NCBI GenBank assembly: GCA_029747015.1
Contig: JAKOGI010000128.1
Location: 799,001 to 863,000, forward strand
Length of the DNA: 64,000 nt
Source: Carnegiea gigantea
Lineage: Eukaryota > Streptophyta > Magnoliopsida > Caryophyllales > Cactaceae
Direction: 5' to 3'
In this document: positions 35,627 through 46,986 of the stretch, in pieces
How positions within the stretch are numbered: the stretch's first letter is position 1
How the letters are laid out: the number at the start of each line of letters is the position of its first letter
Program-made: the position numbers and the translations under genes
Notes under the pieces: generated by a model
Seen by the model: only the letters and a program-made list of their open reading frames with translations
The model's database searches: none
What the model was told of the DNA's origin: nothing

Positions 35627-36769
35627 TGATGTATATAGGAGCACCCAAATGACCAAGCAAGGCTAGGTTTGTGTTTTTTTTTTTTTTTTGTATTTGCGAA
35701 AACAAGGAAAGGATATGATAGTTCAAGAACTCGACAAGAGATAATCCAAATGGAGCCACTTAAGCCAAGGACTTGGGCAATCCCTTAACTCAACCAGGAT
35801 ACAGAAGTTAACCACCACCTAATTGAGAAAGAGGGACCTAGAACACCACTTGAGAATACCACAACTCAAGATGTAGAACTAGGTTTTAGAAAAGAAGTGA
35901 ATGAACACTTAATGCTTGAACTTGCTTTTGTATTTCTTCAATTGGATGATGCGAAACAACTTGGTGCTAGGCCTTTATATAGAGTAGGCGTTGTACATGA
36001 AAAGATACAAGCTTTCAAATGAAAAGGCATGAGAGAAAAGCAACCAAATACATGTAACTAGCTGCACACGGTTTTGGTGTGAAGAGGTGTGTCTCTTGGA
36101 GTGTCTCGAGTGAAATGCACCTTAGCAGCCATGACATGCATGTACCCTCTTGTTCACACACATTTTGGACTTATGAGTGAAGGGGGGAATGCAGCTTGGA
36201 AGGGGAAGGATGCAGCAAAGGGCCGAAGAGACCAAGTACATAGGCTTCATGCGTTTTACTATTAATGCATTCACACTTGCAGCTTAGCCAGATTCAAATG
36301 GGCATATCTCTCTGGTTTGTGATCCAAATGCGATGATTCTTGATTCCCTGGAAAGCTGGAAGAGTCTAGTTTCTAAGGAAAGTGGTTTCATTGCATTTAG
36401 ATCATCTGTTTAAAAGTTATGGGCTGAAGAGTTATGACTGCCCAAAACTAGACTGCATTTCGGCACTTTATTTTGTGGGCTAAAGATGACCAACCAAATG
36501 GACTCCAAATAATGCATGGTTGGTCTTGTTGGAAAGCTTATTCTTTAAGCATGAATAAGGGAAAGCCTTCATGAGAATTGCTCATTATTTCTTGCTGTAA
36601 CAGACTTACAAAACTGGGCCTTTGCATGGATGAGCTAGGCGCTAGAAGGGGGTTGAACTCCACGGCTTTTCTGAACATAAGCACAATCTCCTTGACATCC
36701 TTAGGTTTCTTTTGAACTTCTTTGAGCTCACTAGCAGTAGTAGAGGTTTGGGCAAGATGGTCTCCATCA
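35627..36769 (-). repeat. 3' LTR of the CRM-like element
   Basis: 1143 bp, aligned end to end with 41306-42440. A T17 run at about 35672 is expanded compared with T7 in the other LTR. On the minus strand a TATATAAAGG box lies at about 35973-35982. The portion nearest the interior encodes the last residues of the integrase. Confidence 0.95.
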
Positions 36770-37880
36770 TTCTCGCTGACTAGATGGGAGTTTGACCTCA
36801 AACTTGAAAGCTCGTCATCTTTATCAAAGTATGGGCTGAGGTAGGCCACATTGAAGGTGGCAGAGACGCCATAATTACCAGGAAGGTCAACTTTGTAGGC
36901 ATTAGGACCAACCTTCTCCATGATCTCAAATGGGCCATCGGACCTTGGCACGAGCTCGGACTTGCATTTGGAAGGAAATCTTTCCTTCTTCAAATGGATC
37001 CACACTAGGTCTCCTGGTTGGAAGTGGACCTCTTTCTTGTGCTTATTAGCATGTTGCATAGTTCTTGCATTGGACTTGGCAATATTCTCGCATACTTGAG
37101 CATGCAAGTCTTAGATTTCTTTAGCTCTCTTTTTGGCCTCCCAACTAAATTTGGTGGGAGTTGGAAGGGGAATGAGATCAATTGGGCTCCTTGGATTTTG
37201 CCCATATACCACTTGAAATGGAGAGAGGTGAGTTGCCTTACTTGGAGCTCAATTGAAGGCAAACTCCGCATGGGCTAGCATCTCATCCTAACTCTTAATG
37301 TTCTTCTTGACAAGGACTCGAAACAAGGTGCCCAAAGTCCTATTAGTAACCTCCGTTTGCCCATCGGTTTGGGGATGACAAGTGGTGCTGAATTTTAGTT
37401 GAGTTCCCATCTTCCTCCATAAGGTAAGCCAAAAATGGCTAAGGAACTTGCTATCTCGATCGGACACTATACTCTTGGGGATGCCATGAAGCCTCACAAT
37501 CTCCTTAAAATAGAGGTTGGCAATATGAGAAGCATCATTGGTGGTATGGCATGGGATGAAGTGTGCCATTTTAGAAAACCGGTCTACCACTATCATAATT
37601 GAGTCTTTGTTTCGTTGGGTCTGATGAAGTCTAGGCTTATATCCTCCCAAGGAGCTTGAGGTATGGGAAGAGGGGAGTACAAGCCTTGAGGTAGGACATG
37701 GCTTTTGGCCGTTTGATAAGTTGAGCATCTTTTTACAAAAAATGCCCAGCTAGAGCTCCTCCATGAAGCTCTTGAATGAGAAGTTCCCAAAATCCACATT
37801 TTGGAATGCAAAGCCGGGATCCTTTGAATAAGAATGCTTCCTCCAAGTGAAATAGTCCATAAGTGTGTTTGGAACACTTG
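36541..37880 (-). pseudogene. Gypsy integrase relic extending into the LTR
   Basis: Overlapping frames give the catalytic core: an LDFI patch, [32 protein letters not shown] and [15 protein letters not shown], holding the D,D,E residues. Then come FQPGDLVWIHLKKERFP (GPY/F region) and NAYKVDLPGNYGVSATFNVAYLSPYF. The reading stays open across the LTR border at 36769, adding roughly 75 residues after it. Frameshifts occur near 37730 and 37600, and stops near 37288 and 37110. Confidence 0.92.
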
Positions 37881-38095
37881 TCATGGATTTCTTTGAAATC
37901 CTCATCAGATTGGTACATTTCTTTCACAATTTCAAATCCAAGGACTTTTGTACTCAAGGTGGAGAGTAATAAGTACCTCCGGGAGAGTGCATCGGCTCCT
38001 TTGTTTAGCTTGCCGGCCTTATGTTGAATGATGAAGTGGAATGACTGGAGGTATTCAACCCACTTAGCATGCCTCGGGTTGAGCTTGTGTTGTCC

Positions 38096-38446
38096 TTAAA
38101 TGTAGTTCAAGGCCTCATGGTCGGAATGTAGGATAAACTCTCCTCCTACTAGATAGTGGCGCCAATACTCCAATGCCCGGATGATGGCATAAAACGCCTT
38201 GTTATATGTGGAGTATTTCCTCTTGGTTTCATTTAGCTTTTCACTAAAGAAAGCTATGGGCCTCTTCTGTTGGGATAAAATGACACCAATCCCAACTACG
38301 GAAGCATCACACTCCACTTCGAAGATCTTGGAAAAATTGGGCAAGGCTAGAACGGGTGCGCTTGTGAGCCTCCTCTTGATCTCTTCAAAGGCAATTTGTG
38401 CTTGGTCGGTCCATACAAAGTCCTTGCTTTTTAGGACCTCGGTCAT
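38096..38446 (-). pseudogene. Gypsy RNase H relic
   Basis: The 116-codon frame reads [36 protein letters not shown] with the catalytic Asp, [20 protein letters not shown] and [13 protein letters not shown]. It ends in a stop where GQHKLNPRHAKWVEYLQ continues in the same frame to about 37980. It follows the RT after one in-frame stop (near 38518). Confidence 0.93.
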
Positions 38447-38518
38447 AGGAGCAACGATGGTGCTAAAGTCTCGTACAAATCTTCTATAAAATGATGCTAG
38501 ACCATGAAAGCTCCTTAC

Positions 38519-39184
38519 TTAGTGAATAGAGGTAGGCACCGGCCACTCTTGAATTACTTTGATTTTGCTCTCATCAACGTAAATGCCTTGGGCCGAGACA
38601 ACATAGCCCAGAAATATGACTTGGGAAGTGAAAAAGTGACACTTCTCAAGATTCCCATAAAGCTTCTCTTGAGATAGAATATTCAAGACTTGATGTAGAT
38701 GATGGGCATGTTCTTCTTCACTTTTGCTATATATCAAAATGTCGTCAAAGTAGACAACAACACATGTGCCAATGAGGGGCTTTAGAACTTGGTTCATAAG
38801 CCTCACGAAAGTGCTTGGAGCATTAGTCAAACCGAATGGCATGACAAGCCACTCATATAAGCCTCCCTTGGTTTTGAAGGCAGTCTTCCATTCATCCCCT
38901 TCAAATATACGTATTTGATAATAGCCACTTCTAAGATCAATCTTAGAAAAGATAGTGGCTCCATGAAGTTCATCTAGTAAATCCTCCAATCTTGGGATAG
39001 GATAGCGGTACTTGATGGTAATCTTGTTGATGGCTCGACTATCCACACACATTCTCATACTCCCATCCTTTTTTGGTACAAGTAAGGCCGAGATAGCAGA
39101 AGGACTTAGGCTCTCTCTAATCAATCCCTTAGACAAAAGATCGTCCACTTGTCTTTGGATCTCTTGGGTCTCTTGAGGGGTCAT
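38519..39184 (-). pseudogene. Gypsy reverse transcriptase relic
   Basis: The frame is open for 221 codons. It runs from [20 protein letters not shown] through [39 protein letters not shown] and [12 protein letters not shown] to the catalytic YFDDILIYS (YFDD at 38741-38752), then [11 protein letters not shown]. This is a textbook Gypsy RT core with its catalytic Asp pair intact. It is the best preserved piece of the element. Confidence 0.96.
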
Positions 39185-39960
39185 TTGGTATGCTGGCTTA
39201 TTAGGAAGAGTAGAGCCAGGGATGAGGTCTATTTTATGTTGGATGGATCTTTATGGGGGAAGGCCATGGGGAATTTCTTGTGGGAAGACGAATTGAAAGG
39301 TTTGGAGGAGTGGGGAGAGTAAGGGGTGAGCGTGGGTAGTAGGTTCTAGCTCGGTTTGCAATAGGATCAAGTCCTTAAAGGGTTCATATTCATAATGTTG
39401 GGAATTAAGGAGGGTGGTGAGAAAGACATCCATGTGAGGGTTGTTTTTGGGTCTAGGGGAGTGGGTGGCTTTGAGAGGGGTCAAGGTGATATTCTTGTGG
39501 TCTTTATGGAAGGTGTAACTGTTCAACCGGCCATCATGGATGACACTTCTATCAAAGAGCCATGGTCTACACAAAAGGATGTGACAAGCATCCATGGGCA
39601 CTATGTCACACCAAATTTCATCTCTATAGTTTTTGCCAATGGAAAGAGGGATGAGGTAACGGGAAGATATTTGCATGCCCTTACCTTGATTAAGCCATTG
39701 GATGGTGTGGGGCTTGGGATGAGGTGTGGCTTTGAGCTAGAGTTTATCCACCATGGTCTTGGAGGCGACGTAGGCATAACTTCCACCGTCGATGATGAGT
39801 GAACAAACCTTCCCTTCAACAGTGCACCTTGTGTGAAAAATAGCCTCTCTTTCCTCCAAATTGTCTTAGGTAGCAAAGCCACTTAAGGCTCTCCTAATCA
39901 CCAACAATTCTCCTTCGTCAGGGCCTTCTTCAACTTCTTCAACATTTCCGGCCAAGTACT
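39185..39960 (-). pseudogene. Gypsy protease and linker relic
   Basis: Minus-strand frames give CTVEGKVCSLIIDGGSYAYVAS, the retropepsin active-site block: I-I-D-G-G in place of the usual D-S/T-G (Asp kept). Further on come WCDIVPMDACHILLCRPW and the linker rich in Thr, His and Pro to the RT. A stop after HGLPP (near 39251) and one before DNLEE (near 39870) break the frame. Confidence 0.8.
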
Positions 39961-40029
39961 CTTCGGATCCTTCTTCTTATTCTTCATGTGGCTCCTCAAA
40001 GGAAGCTTGATACTCAGCAAGGGACACTA

Positions 40030-41008
40030 TTCTTTTGTTAGGACATTCAGATGCAATATGTCCTAAGCCTTGGCATCAAAAGCACCGGATTTTGTCTTTT
40101 GGTTTCGAGGGCAATTTTGTGGAGGGTATAGGGGTGGTAGGAGGGGTGTTTTTGGGTTATGAGGGGGTTTGAGGTTTTGGAGGGAAGTAAGGGGGTTTTT
40201 GAGAGGTGAAAGGCCGAGGAGTGGGTTTAGATATGACTCTCTTACCTTTAGCCTTCTTTTGTTGTTCTACTTTATAGGCTAGAGAGCTCAAATCATCTAG
40301 TGAAGTGTAGGGGTGTGATTCGATCACATGAGCAATGGACTCATCCAAACCACTTAAGTATCTTACCATGGTTTAGGCATCATCCTCCCTTAGGTCACAC
40401 TTGAGTAGGAGTTGTTCAAACTTCCTAGTGTATTCCTCCACACTTTTAGACCCTTGCTTCAAGTGATGGAGTTTATAATGATTGTCTTGGAGGTAGTGTG
40501 AGGGAAGAAATTTGGATTTGAGCTTGTCTTTCACCTTAGCCCATGTTCTTATTTTCCCTTTCTCGTTTCTTGCTCTTTTTGCCACAAGATTAGCCCACCA
40601 AATGGATTCATATTTACAAAGTTTGAGGGCTACAAGCTTTACCTTCTTATCCTCGGCAATGTCTTTGTACTCAAAGACTCTTTCTACGGTTTGAAGCCAA
40701 TCTAGGAAATGGTCCGGGTCTAATTGGCCTTCAAATTCTGGAATGTCAACTCGGAAATCTCCAAGGCTACCTACACGCTTTCGTTGAGTTCTTCCAGGAG
40801 TATCCTCCTCACTTGAGTTGGCATGGTAGCTCTTTTCTTCTCTTTCAGATTCATCCGAGTCAATACAAGTGCGTGAGTGGGAAGGGCTTTGATTCCATCT
40901 CCTCTTTTCCTCCAAGAGTTGGCCAAGTTGAGTTCTAAGATACTTCACTTGGGCTTCCAACTCTGCTACTTGTTCGTTCATTTGCTCTTGGGAACAGCTA
41001 GAAGACAT
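40030..41008 (-). pseudogene. Gypsy gag relic with stopped zinc knuckle
   Basis: From MSSSCSQEQMNEQVAEL (start at 41008) the frame reads a coiled-coil-like N-terminus, LGDFRVDIPEFEGQLDPDHF and YTRKFEQLLLKCDLRED of the retrotransposon gag family, then ARYLSGL-type and KPTPRPFTS linkers after a stop near 40372. The zinc knuckle near 40050-40085 reads CF(stop)CQGLGHIASEC: a TGA sits between its first two Cys residues. Confidence 0.93.
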
Positions 41009-41290
41009 TTTTGTAAGGTGTTTAGAGTAGAAGAAAGGCTGTTTTAGGGAGAAATGGGCTGGCACGGTCGGGTGGGTAGGCACGGGGTGGCCGTGCTTGA
41101 GTGCTGGTACGCAAAAACCTGGAAAAGGCTAAGGCACGGTCGTGTTGTACCGCACAGGATGGGCGTGCCAAGGTTCTGTCCGCCGGAACTGCAGGTTTTG
41201 CACGGTTTGGTTGATTGTGGATTGTTTTGTGTTTTTGGTTAGGGAATGTGTTTGGGATAAAAAAAAAAACCTTGGTCAAAGGGCAACCTT

Positions 41291-41303
41291 GGCTCTGATA
41301 CCA
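41291..41303 (-). promoter_or_regulatory. tRNA-Met primer binding site of the CRM-like element
   Basis: The minus strand reads TGGTATCAGAGCC, two bases inside the 5' LTR end. Confidence 0.95.
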
Positions 41304-41305
41304 AA

Positions 41306-42440
41306 TGATGTATATAGGAGCACCCAAATGACCAAGTAAGGCTAGGTTTGTGTTTTTTTGTATTTACAAAAACAAGGAAAGGATAGGATAGTTCAAGAAC
41401 TCGACAAGAGATAATCCAAATGGAGCCACTCAAGCCAAGGACTTGGGCAATTCCTTAACTCAACTAGGATACAGAAGTTAACCATCACCTAATTGAGAAA
41501 GAGGAACCTAGAACACCACTTGAGAATGCCATAACTCAAGATATAGAACTAGGTTTTAGAAAAGAAGTGAATGAACACTCAATGCTTCAACTTACTTTTG
41601 TATTTCTTCAATTGGATGATGCGAAACAACTTGGTGCTAGGCCTTTATATAGAGTAGACTGTGCACATGAAAAGATACAAGTTTTCAAATGAAAAGGCAT
41701 GAGAGAAAAGCAAGCAAATATATGTAACTAGCTGCACACGGTTTTGGTGTGAAGAGGTGTGTCTCTTAGAGTGTCTTGAGTGAAATGCACCTTAGCAGCC
41801 ATGGCATGCATATACCCTCTTGTTCACACACATTTTGGACTTTTGAGTGAAGGGGGGAATGCAGCTTGGAAGGGGAAGGATGCAACAAAGGGCCGAAGAG
41901 ACCAAATACATTGGCTTCATGCGTTTTGCTATTAATGCGTTCACGCTTGCAGCTTAGCCAGATTCAAATGGGCATATCTCTCTGGTTTGTGATCCAAATT
42001 TGATGATTCATGATACCCTGGAAAGATGGAAGAGTATAGTTTCTAAAAGAAGTGGTTTCATTACATTTGGATCATCCGTTTAAAAGTTATGGGCCGAAGA
42101 GTGATGACTGCCCAAAACTAGACTGCATTTCGGCACTTTATTTTGTGGGCTAAAAATGACCAACCAAATGGACTCCAAATAATGCGTGGTTGGTCTTGTT
42201 GGAAAGCTTATTCTTTAAGCTTGAATAAGGGGAAGGCTTTCATGATAATTTCCCATTATTTCTTGCTGTAACAGACTTACAAAACCAGGCCTTTGCATGG
42301 ATGAGCTAGGCGCTAGAAGGGGGTTGAACTCCATGGCTTTTCTGAACATAAGCGCAATCTCCTTGATCTCCTTCGGTTTCTTTTGAACTTCTTTGAGCTC
42401 ACTAGCAGTAGTAGAGGTTTGGGCAAGATGGTCTCCATCA
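41306..42440 (-). repeat. 5' LTR of the CRM-like element
   Basis: 1135 bp. It differs from 35627-36769 mainly by scattered transitions and the shorter T run. In a 100-bp sample at the start I count about four substitutions. Confidence 0.95.
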
Positions 42441-42830
42441 AATAGGTTCAAATCTGGTGATATATTTCCTCTTCTAATTAGACATTTTTTGTCTCTTCAT
42501 TTCCATCAGATATTATGTCTTGTTTATCAAGTTCAACTTTTAATTAGGACCAAAATTACGGAGATTAAGAAGTAATTGTCTGTAATTTATCTTTCTTTAG
42601 TTAATGAGATTAGATATGGTGAAAATTTTACTTCCTACATTAGTACTCCATTTTAGCATAAATATCCTTTTCAAAACCCAAAAGGAAAAACTCCATTTTC
42701 TTTGCATCATAAAAAAATCCAAAAAGAAGTACGAGAAAAATCAACTGAAAAATCATCTGAAAAGGCTAAAAAAGAAGAAGATGATGGAGTTTTAGCAGTC
42801 TGATCTTGAAGAATTACATAATATATTTTA
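42441..42830 (-). pseudogene. Pararetrovirus coat protein relic, N-terminal side
   Basis: This DNA resumes the virus on the far side of the CRM element. The minus strand reads a Ser-rich patch (KTPSSSSFLAFSDDFS, near 42775) and, after stops, ISPDLNLF up to the insertion. No capsid core is present here, so this would be the variable N-terminal region. The plus-strand 63-codon Lys-rich frame on the same DNA is a shadow. Confidence 0.45.
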
Positions 42831-43059
42831 TAAAGAATAAGACCCAGGAGAATTAATTCTAGAACTATATCATTGATATAGTTTAATTGAAGTGCTGCTG
42901 AAGTGATTCCCCCCGATGAGTGAACAACATGTGAATAATCAGGAACAGGGCAAGTAGGTGATGATTCAAGAATTAAACAAGATTAATTCAAGCAATAAAC
43001 ATAGTTAATTAGCTTACTTAATCATTAATTAACCTAATTATCTCAATTATTGCTGGTTA

Positions 43060-43075
43060 CATGGCTCTGATACCA
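43060..43075 (-). promoter_or_regulatory. Pararetrovirus tRNA-Met primer binding site
   Basis: The minus strand reads TGGTATCAGAGCCATG, the caulimovirid minus-strand primer site by convention placed at nucleotide 1 of the genome. It lies about 230 bases before the first coat-like reading, with an AT-rich leader between. A second, unrelated LTR element is the alternative, because sequence beyond it (CAATTG, TTTCA) could also be an LTR end. Confidence 0.65.
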
Positions 43076-43090
43076 ATTGAAAGAGGGCCC

Positions 43091-44279
43091 TAAATGTTGC
43101 TTATAAAAGAAATTACAAATGCACAAAATAAAATGTTTCGAAATTAAGTTTTTAAGGATTTGATAAAATATGCAAATATGAAAAGTTGTGGGCGATTTCT
43201 ATAAACTAAAATAGTAGCGTGGACTTGAAAAAAAATTTTTGCATAAAATTTTGAGGGTCCTTTCTGTTAGTTACCTCATAAGTCAAGCTACTTCATAAGT
43301 CAAGCTACCTTATAATTAGTTTTAAAAATTGATGGTCCTTAAAATAGTTTATACCAAAGTGAAGGTACCTTCGTGTAATTTATTCATAGAAAAGCCAAAA
43401 GGAAGGATAGTGGCCATGAAATAAAACAAATGTGCATTATGGAATAATGGAAAGTATCTATAGTCAGGGAAACTGGTATAGAAGATTGAGAGCAAAAGGG
43501 CTAACAAATCGTTACTGAAAAAGATCAAACTTCTCACTGCAAGACTCTTATGCATGTTCCATTGAAAACATTACCATCGGATTACCAGTTCCACAATTGA
43601 AAGTCACCCGTGTATTATTAATTCTGTAGGCGTGGATAAGGGGGGCATGGCCCCGACAGACCCCTATTCCACCACTGTTTTATGAAATGATATAAGTTTA
43701 AGATTCTGGCTTTGTCAATAGAATTATGAACCAATACAAGTTTAATAATTTAGCATCTTTAGTTTAAGAGCAAGATACTTGCCCCTTTTGATTCATCTTA
43801 TTTTACTTTCAAGGTCTAAAACATATAGGAAGCTTAAACGTTAACTCAATATAATCTTATCATTAATTTCACACCCTTCATAAATTGATAGTTATTATTA
43901 ACAATTTATTTTGTAATTAAAATATCATCATCAAATTTATGTCCTCTTAAAAAAATTTGGCAAGTGATGATTTTAGAAGTGCACCAGAACAAGTACAGGC
44001 ACGCACTTAAAATTATTGTGAACTTACAAGTTGTTGTATATCGCGGGGGAAAAAAGCAAAAGAAATATGCTTGCCTGAAACAACTAGGTTATGAAACTGC
44101 TTGCCTAGAGATATCAATTCTCAATTTTTTATGCCCCCTTCCTCTAAGTAACAAATTAAAACAATTAAACAAGTGTCACATTAGTCATTACGTACTTGGC
44201 TCAGGTGCGCTTGGTACTCCTCGATCGAATGTTTTATGTATTAAAATCATTCATCACATAGCAAACATAGTAGTGTGCC
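43091..44279. other. AT-rich DNA right of the pararetrovirus
   Basis: The first 200-250 bases may still be viral (a minus-strand TTTTATAAGC lies at about 43100). A direct repeat CATAAGTCAAGCTAC occurs at 43275-43310. No gene is recognised; the 108-codon plus-strand frame at 43964-44290 has no familiar motif. Confidence 0.4.
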
Positions 44280-44287
44280 GTAGTGGT

Positions 44288-45386
44288 TAGGGCCAGCAAA
44301 AAAATTCATATTCGTCTAGAACCTGCAAAATTCACCTCAATGAATATTGGATATGGGTAGTGAAAATGGGGAAAAAAAAGAAAGTATGGGTCGGATATTG
44401 CAAAAATGGGTATGGGTATGGGCATAGGTCTTATCCGCCCCATACCCGTTTTATCAATACCGTCCTGTACAGCCCCATATCTGCCCCATATAAAATTCGT
44501 ACCTATTTATTTAAAGTTCTAATTTGTTGCTTATATTTGGATATGTTGCTAGTCGTTAGAGTATAAACCTATTTTTGAACCTTCAACCATCAGTTTAAAC
44601 TTTTAGTTAAGATGGTTCTTGAATATGGTATCAGAGCAGGTGCTCGATATTGATTTGCCACTCTCCCCGTTCGATTGAAATTGTTTGTTTGTGTTAGTCC
44701 TTATTAGTAGCCCACACATAAGGGGTGTGTTGGAGTATGATAGTGGGTATTGTCCCACATTAGTAAAATCTAAAGAATATGAAAGTGGGTGTTGTTTCAC
44801 ATTGATAAAATTGAAGGGTTTGAACATGTACATAAACTTGTGGATAACTCTACCCATTGCCAATTGGTTTTGGGATGGAACCTCATTTGAGCTTGTATGC
44901 ATGACTTTTTATTAATTGCCCAATTGATATAAAATTTAACATGGTATTCAAAACTTCGGTGAGGATATTAGCTATTTGATGGTTGAAGGCCCAGGAAAGT
45001 GGGTGCTTTGAGTTGTATGGTATTCAAGATTTCGGTAAGATATTTTGTTAAAAACTGTAATTGTCAAGTGCTAATTTATTACTTTGATTGGCAAACTTTT
45101 AGTTGTATTGAACATGATATGATATGTTGTTAGAAGCTTGGGGTTAATGTGACATATTGGCTATTTGATATAGAATATGCGTATAAAAGAGGTTAAATTT
45201 TTTTTTTTTGGGTCTGTATGCATTTGAATAAAACCCGCATAGCCACTAATAGCCAATGGGTATGAGTATGCGTATAGTTTTGCAATACCCAATAGTATGG
45301 GTATGGGTATGGGTATTAATTTTGAAAATAGGTATGGATGAGGATATGGCTAAACATGCCTTGTACCTACCCCATTGCCATCCCTA
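44288..45386. mobile_element. Non-autonomous hAT element, 1099 bp, 8-bp TSD
   Basis: Perfect 8-bp duplications GTAGTGGT (44280-44287 and 45387-45394) flank ends that read TAGGGCCAGCAA and, inverted, TAGGGATGGCAA. Both subterminal regions are packed with GGGTATGGGTAT or ATACCC-type motifs, as in other plant hAT derivatives. No transposase is encoded. The centre carries an LTR-like fragment described separately. Confidence 0.9.
44627..44965 (+). mobile_element. LTR/TRIM-like fragment carried inside the hAT element
   Basis: A perfect TGGTATCAGAGC primer site (44628-44639) is followed about 85 bp later by TGTTGGAGTATGATAGTGGG, TGTCCCACATTAG and an ending ATTTAACA at about 44940, then TGGTATTCAAAAC. 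This is the layout interior plus 3' LTR of a short LTR element, with GGGTGTG as the polypurine side. The 5' LTR is not recognisable. Confidence 0.6.
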
Positions 45387-45394
45387 GTAGTGGT

Positions 45395-46986
45395 CGTAGC
45401 CATGTAAAGACTTATCTATCTTTTTGTTACCACTGCCAACAAATTTCCCATGTTTTGTTGATCATGAGAATAATTAATTAAATTATTGATATAATATGCA
45501 ATGGACATATGAAGGACCATCAACACTAATAAATAATATTAAAAGTGGTCATTACACTATTGACATAATGAGCAATGGATATATATAGTAAGTGCATACA
45601 TAATGAATACAATTAAACCAATAGGAATTTCTATGGGGTAAAAGACGTACCTTTTAGTTAAGGCATTTTTTGTGATACTTTTATTTATTAATTTTATATT
45701 TGTCAATTAGGTTATTTTTTGTATTTTTAAGTATAATGCTCCAATTTAATTATATAGACTACCTTACTTTCTATGATTATGAATTTCTCAATAATGTGCA
45801 TATTAAAATAAAACTATTGGTTCAAATTAATAAAAATAAATGTTATACAATCTTAAATTAGAATCGTTTTAATCATCAATTGGTCAACTGCCACAAAGCC
45901 CATTTTGCAAGTATATAGCAAACTATTCTACAATGGTCAAATGAAAAGGCACCAAAATGAAAAGAAAAATATACAAAATTGAAAATTCATACTTAAATTT
46001 GATCCCTTCAAATAAGATTACGATATATAGTTAAGATAATGTCATGGTTCTAAATATTTGCCTTACATACCAAAAAATGAAGTTATGTACATCCGTAATC
46101 CATTCTCACTCATCAGTAACACATATTATATTACCATATGAATATTTCATATTAGAACTATTTTTCACATGTTACATTTCACATTATCATATGATGCATT
46201 TTTAAAAATTAAGCCCAAGTTTAAGAAAGACAATATTAAATTACTGATAATACTATGGTTTTCCTTTACTCCTTTGCTCCCACTGTCAATATGGTTATTT
46301 CACATAATTACGATCCTTTTAAACTTAAAAGAAAATGCAGCGACAAACCACATAATATCTTTAAAAAAATAAAAAAATAAAAAACTTCTTGACTAACAAG
46401 ATTAAAAAAGATAGACTGCACATCAAAAATTCAAGTACATATAATTAAGGTGACTTCATAAGAAATAAAGTCAAACAAGAGGTGCTACTATCAAGTCCAT
46501 AGAACTCAGTATAGTATAGTACCAATAATAACATATACCAGAAGATAATAATACTTATCAACCAAGAAGTGATAGCCATCATGCAATGCACAGGAAAAAA
46601 AACTAGTAGTTCACAAAATATAAACCTATTTGTTCACAAAATATAAACTTTCTATTCACAAAATGGAACTTTTATCTAGTAATGTTCTATTATTCGCCAA
46701 ACTTCTAAGTCATTTTTTATTTATAGAAAATGTATTCTATAAATCAAAGGTTTTCAATCAAATGATATTACAATAAAGAAAGTTTATGTTATTCACAAAA
46801 GGCTATCCGGTTGTTCACAAAAAAAATTTTTATGCTACTACTAAAAAAAGTTTTTTTTTAAAAAAATTTGGTAGATTAATACTTTTTTTAAAAGAACGAA
46901 ATAAAATTTAAAAATCCTAAAACTTCTACGGGAACAATTTATAAAAATTTTAAGAAATAATAAACTCGATAGGCAATAACAATATA
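45395..46986. other. AT-rich noncoding DNA
   Basis: No frame or domain was recognised. Short direct repeats of a TTCACAAAATATAAAC type recur at 46612-46665. An A/T homopolymer-rich stretch at 46820-46900 precedes the LINE. Confidence 0.4.

Larger units (their letters stand above)
35627..42440 (-). mobile_element. Full-length CRM-like Ty3/Gypsy retrotransposon inside the pararetrovirus, 6814 bp
   Basis: LTRs at 35627-36769 and 41306-42440 both start TGATG and end CATCA. The flanks AATTG (35622-35626) and AATAG (42441-42445) are a near-match target duplication. The minus-strand order is gag, protease, RT, RNase H, integrase, as in Gypsy. The integrase frame runs about 230 bp into the 3' LTR, and the TGATG/CATCA termini and tRNA-Met primer are as I recall for the centromeric CRM clade; no chromodomain was seen. 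At least seven in-frame stops make it inactive. The LTRs differ by only a few per cent by eye, so it entered much more recently than the virus. Confidence 0.92.
29594..43090 (-). mobile_element. Endogenous pararetrovirus (Caulimoviridae, Cavemovirus/Solendovirus-like), interrupted
   Basis: Minus-strand relics follow in this order: primer site (43075), coat protein with zinc finger, movement protein, aspartic protease, reverse transcriptase, RNase H, an unassigned region and a promoter-like TATA box (about 29910). Leaving out the 6.8-kb CRM element gives about 6.6 kb, close to one caulimovirid genome. No LTRs and no integrase domain are seen, which separates it from Gypsy elements. Coat before movement protein in one reading direction matches cavemoviruses and solendoviruses as I know them. 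Stops and frameshifts interrupt every domain, so the copy is not infectious as it stands. Outer ends are approximate. Confidence 0.85.

Noticed and set aside
39395..39802. 135-codon plus-strand frame within the Gypsy element
   Set aside because: It is the antisense shadow of the minus-strand protease/linker region, which carries recognisable motifs; the Gly/Val-rich composition fits a shadow.
43060..43090. Primer site plus TTGAAAG as the end of a separate Copia LTR
   Set aside because: Coat-like viral sequence follows on the minus strand and no gag is seen. TGGTATCAGAGCCATG is also the caulimovirid primer form, so the viral reading is preferred, though not proven.
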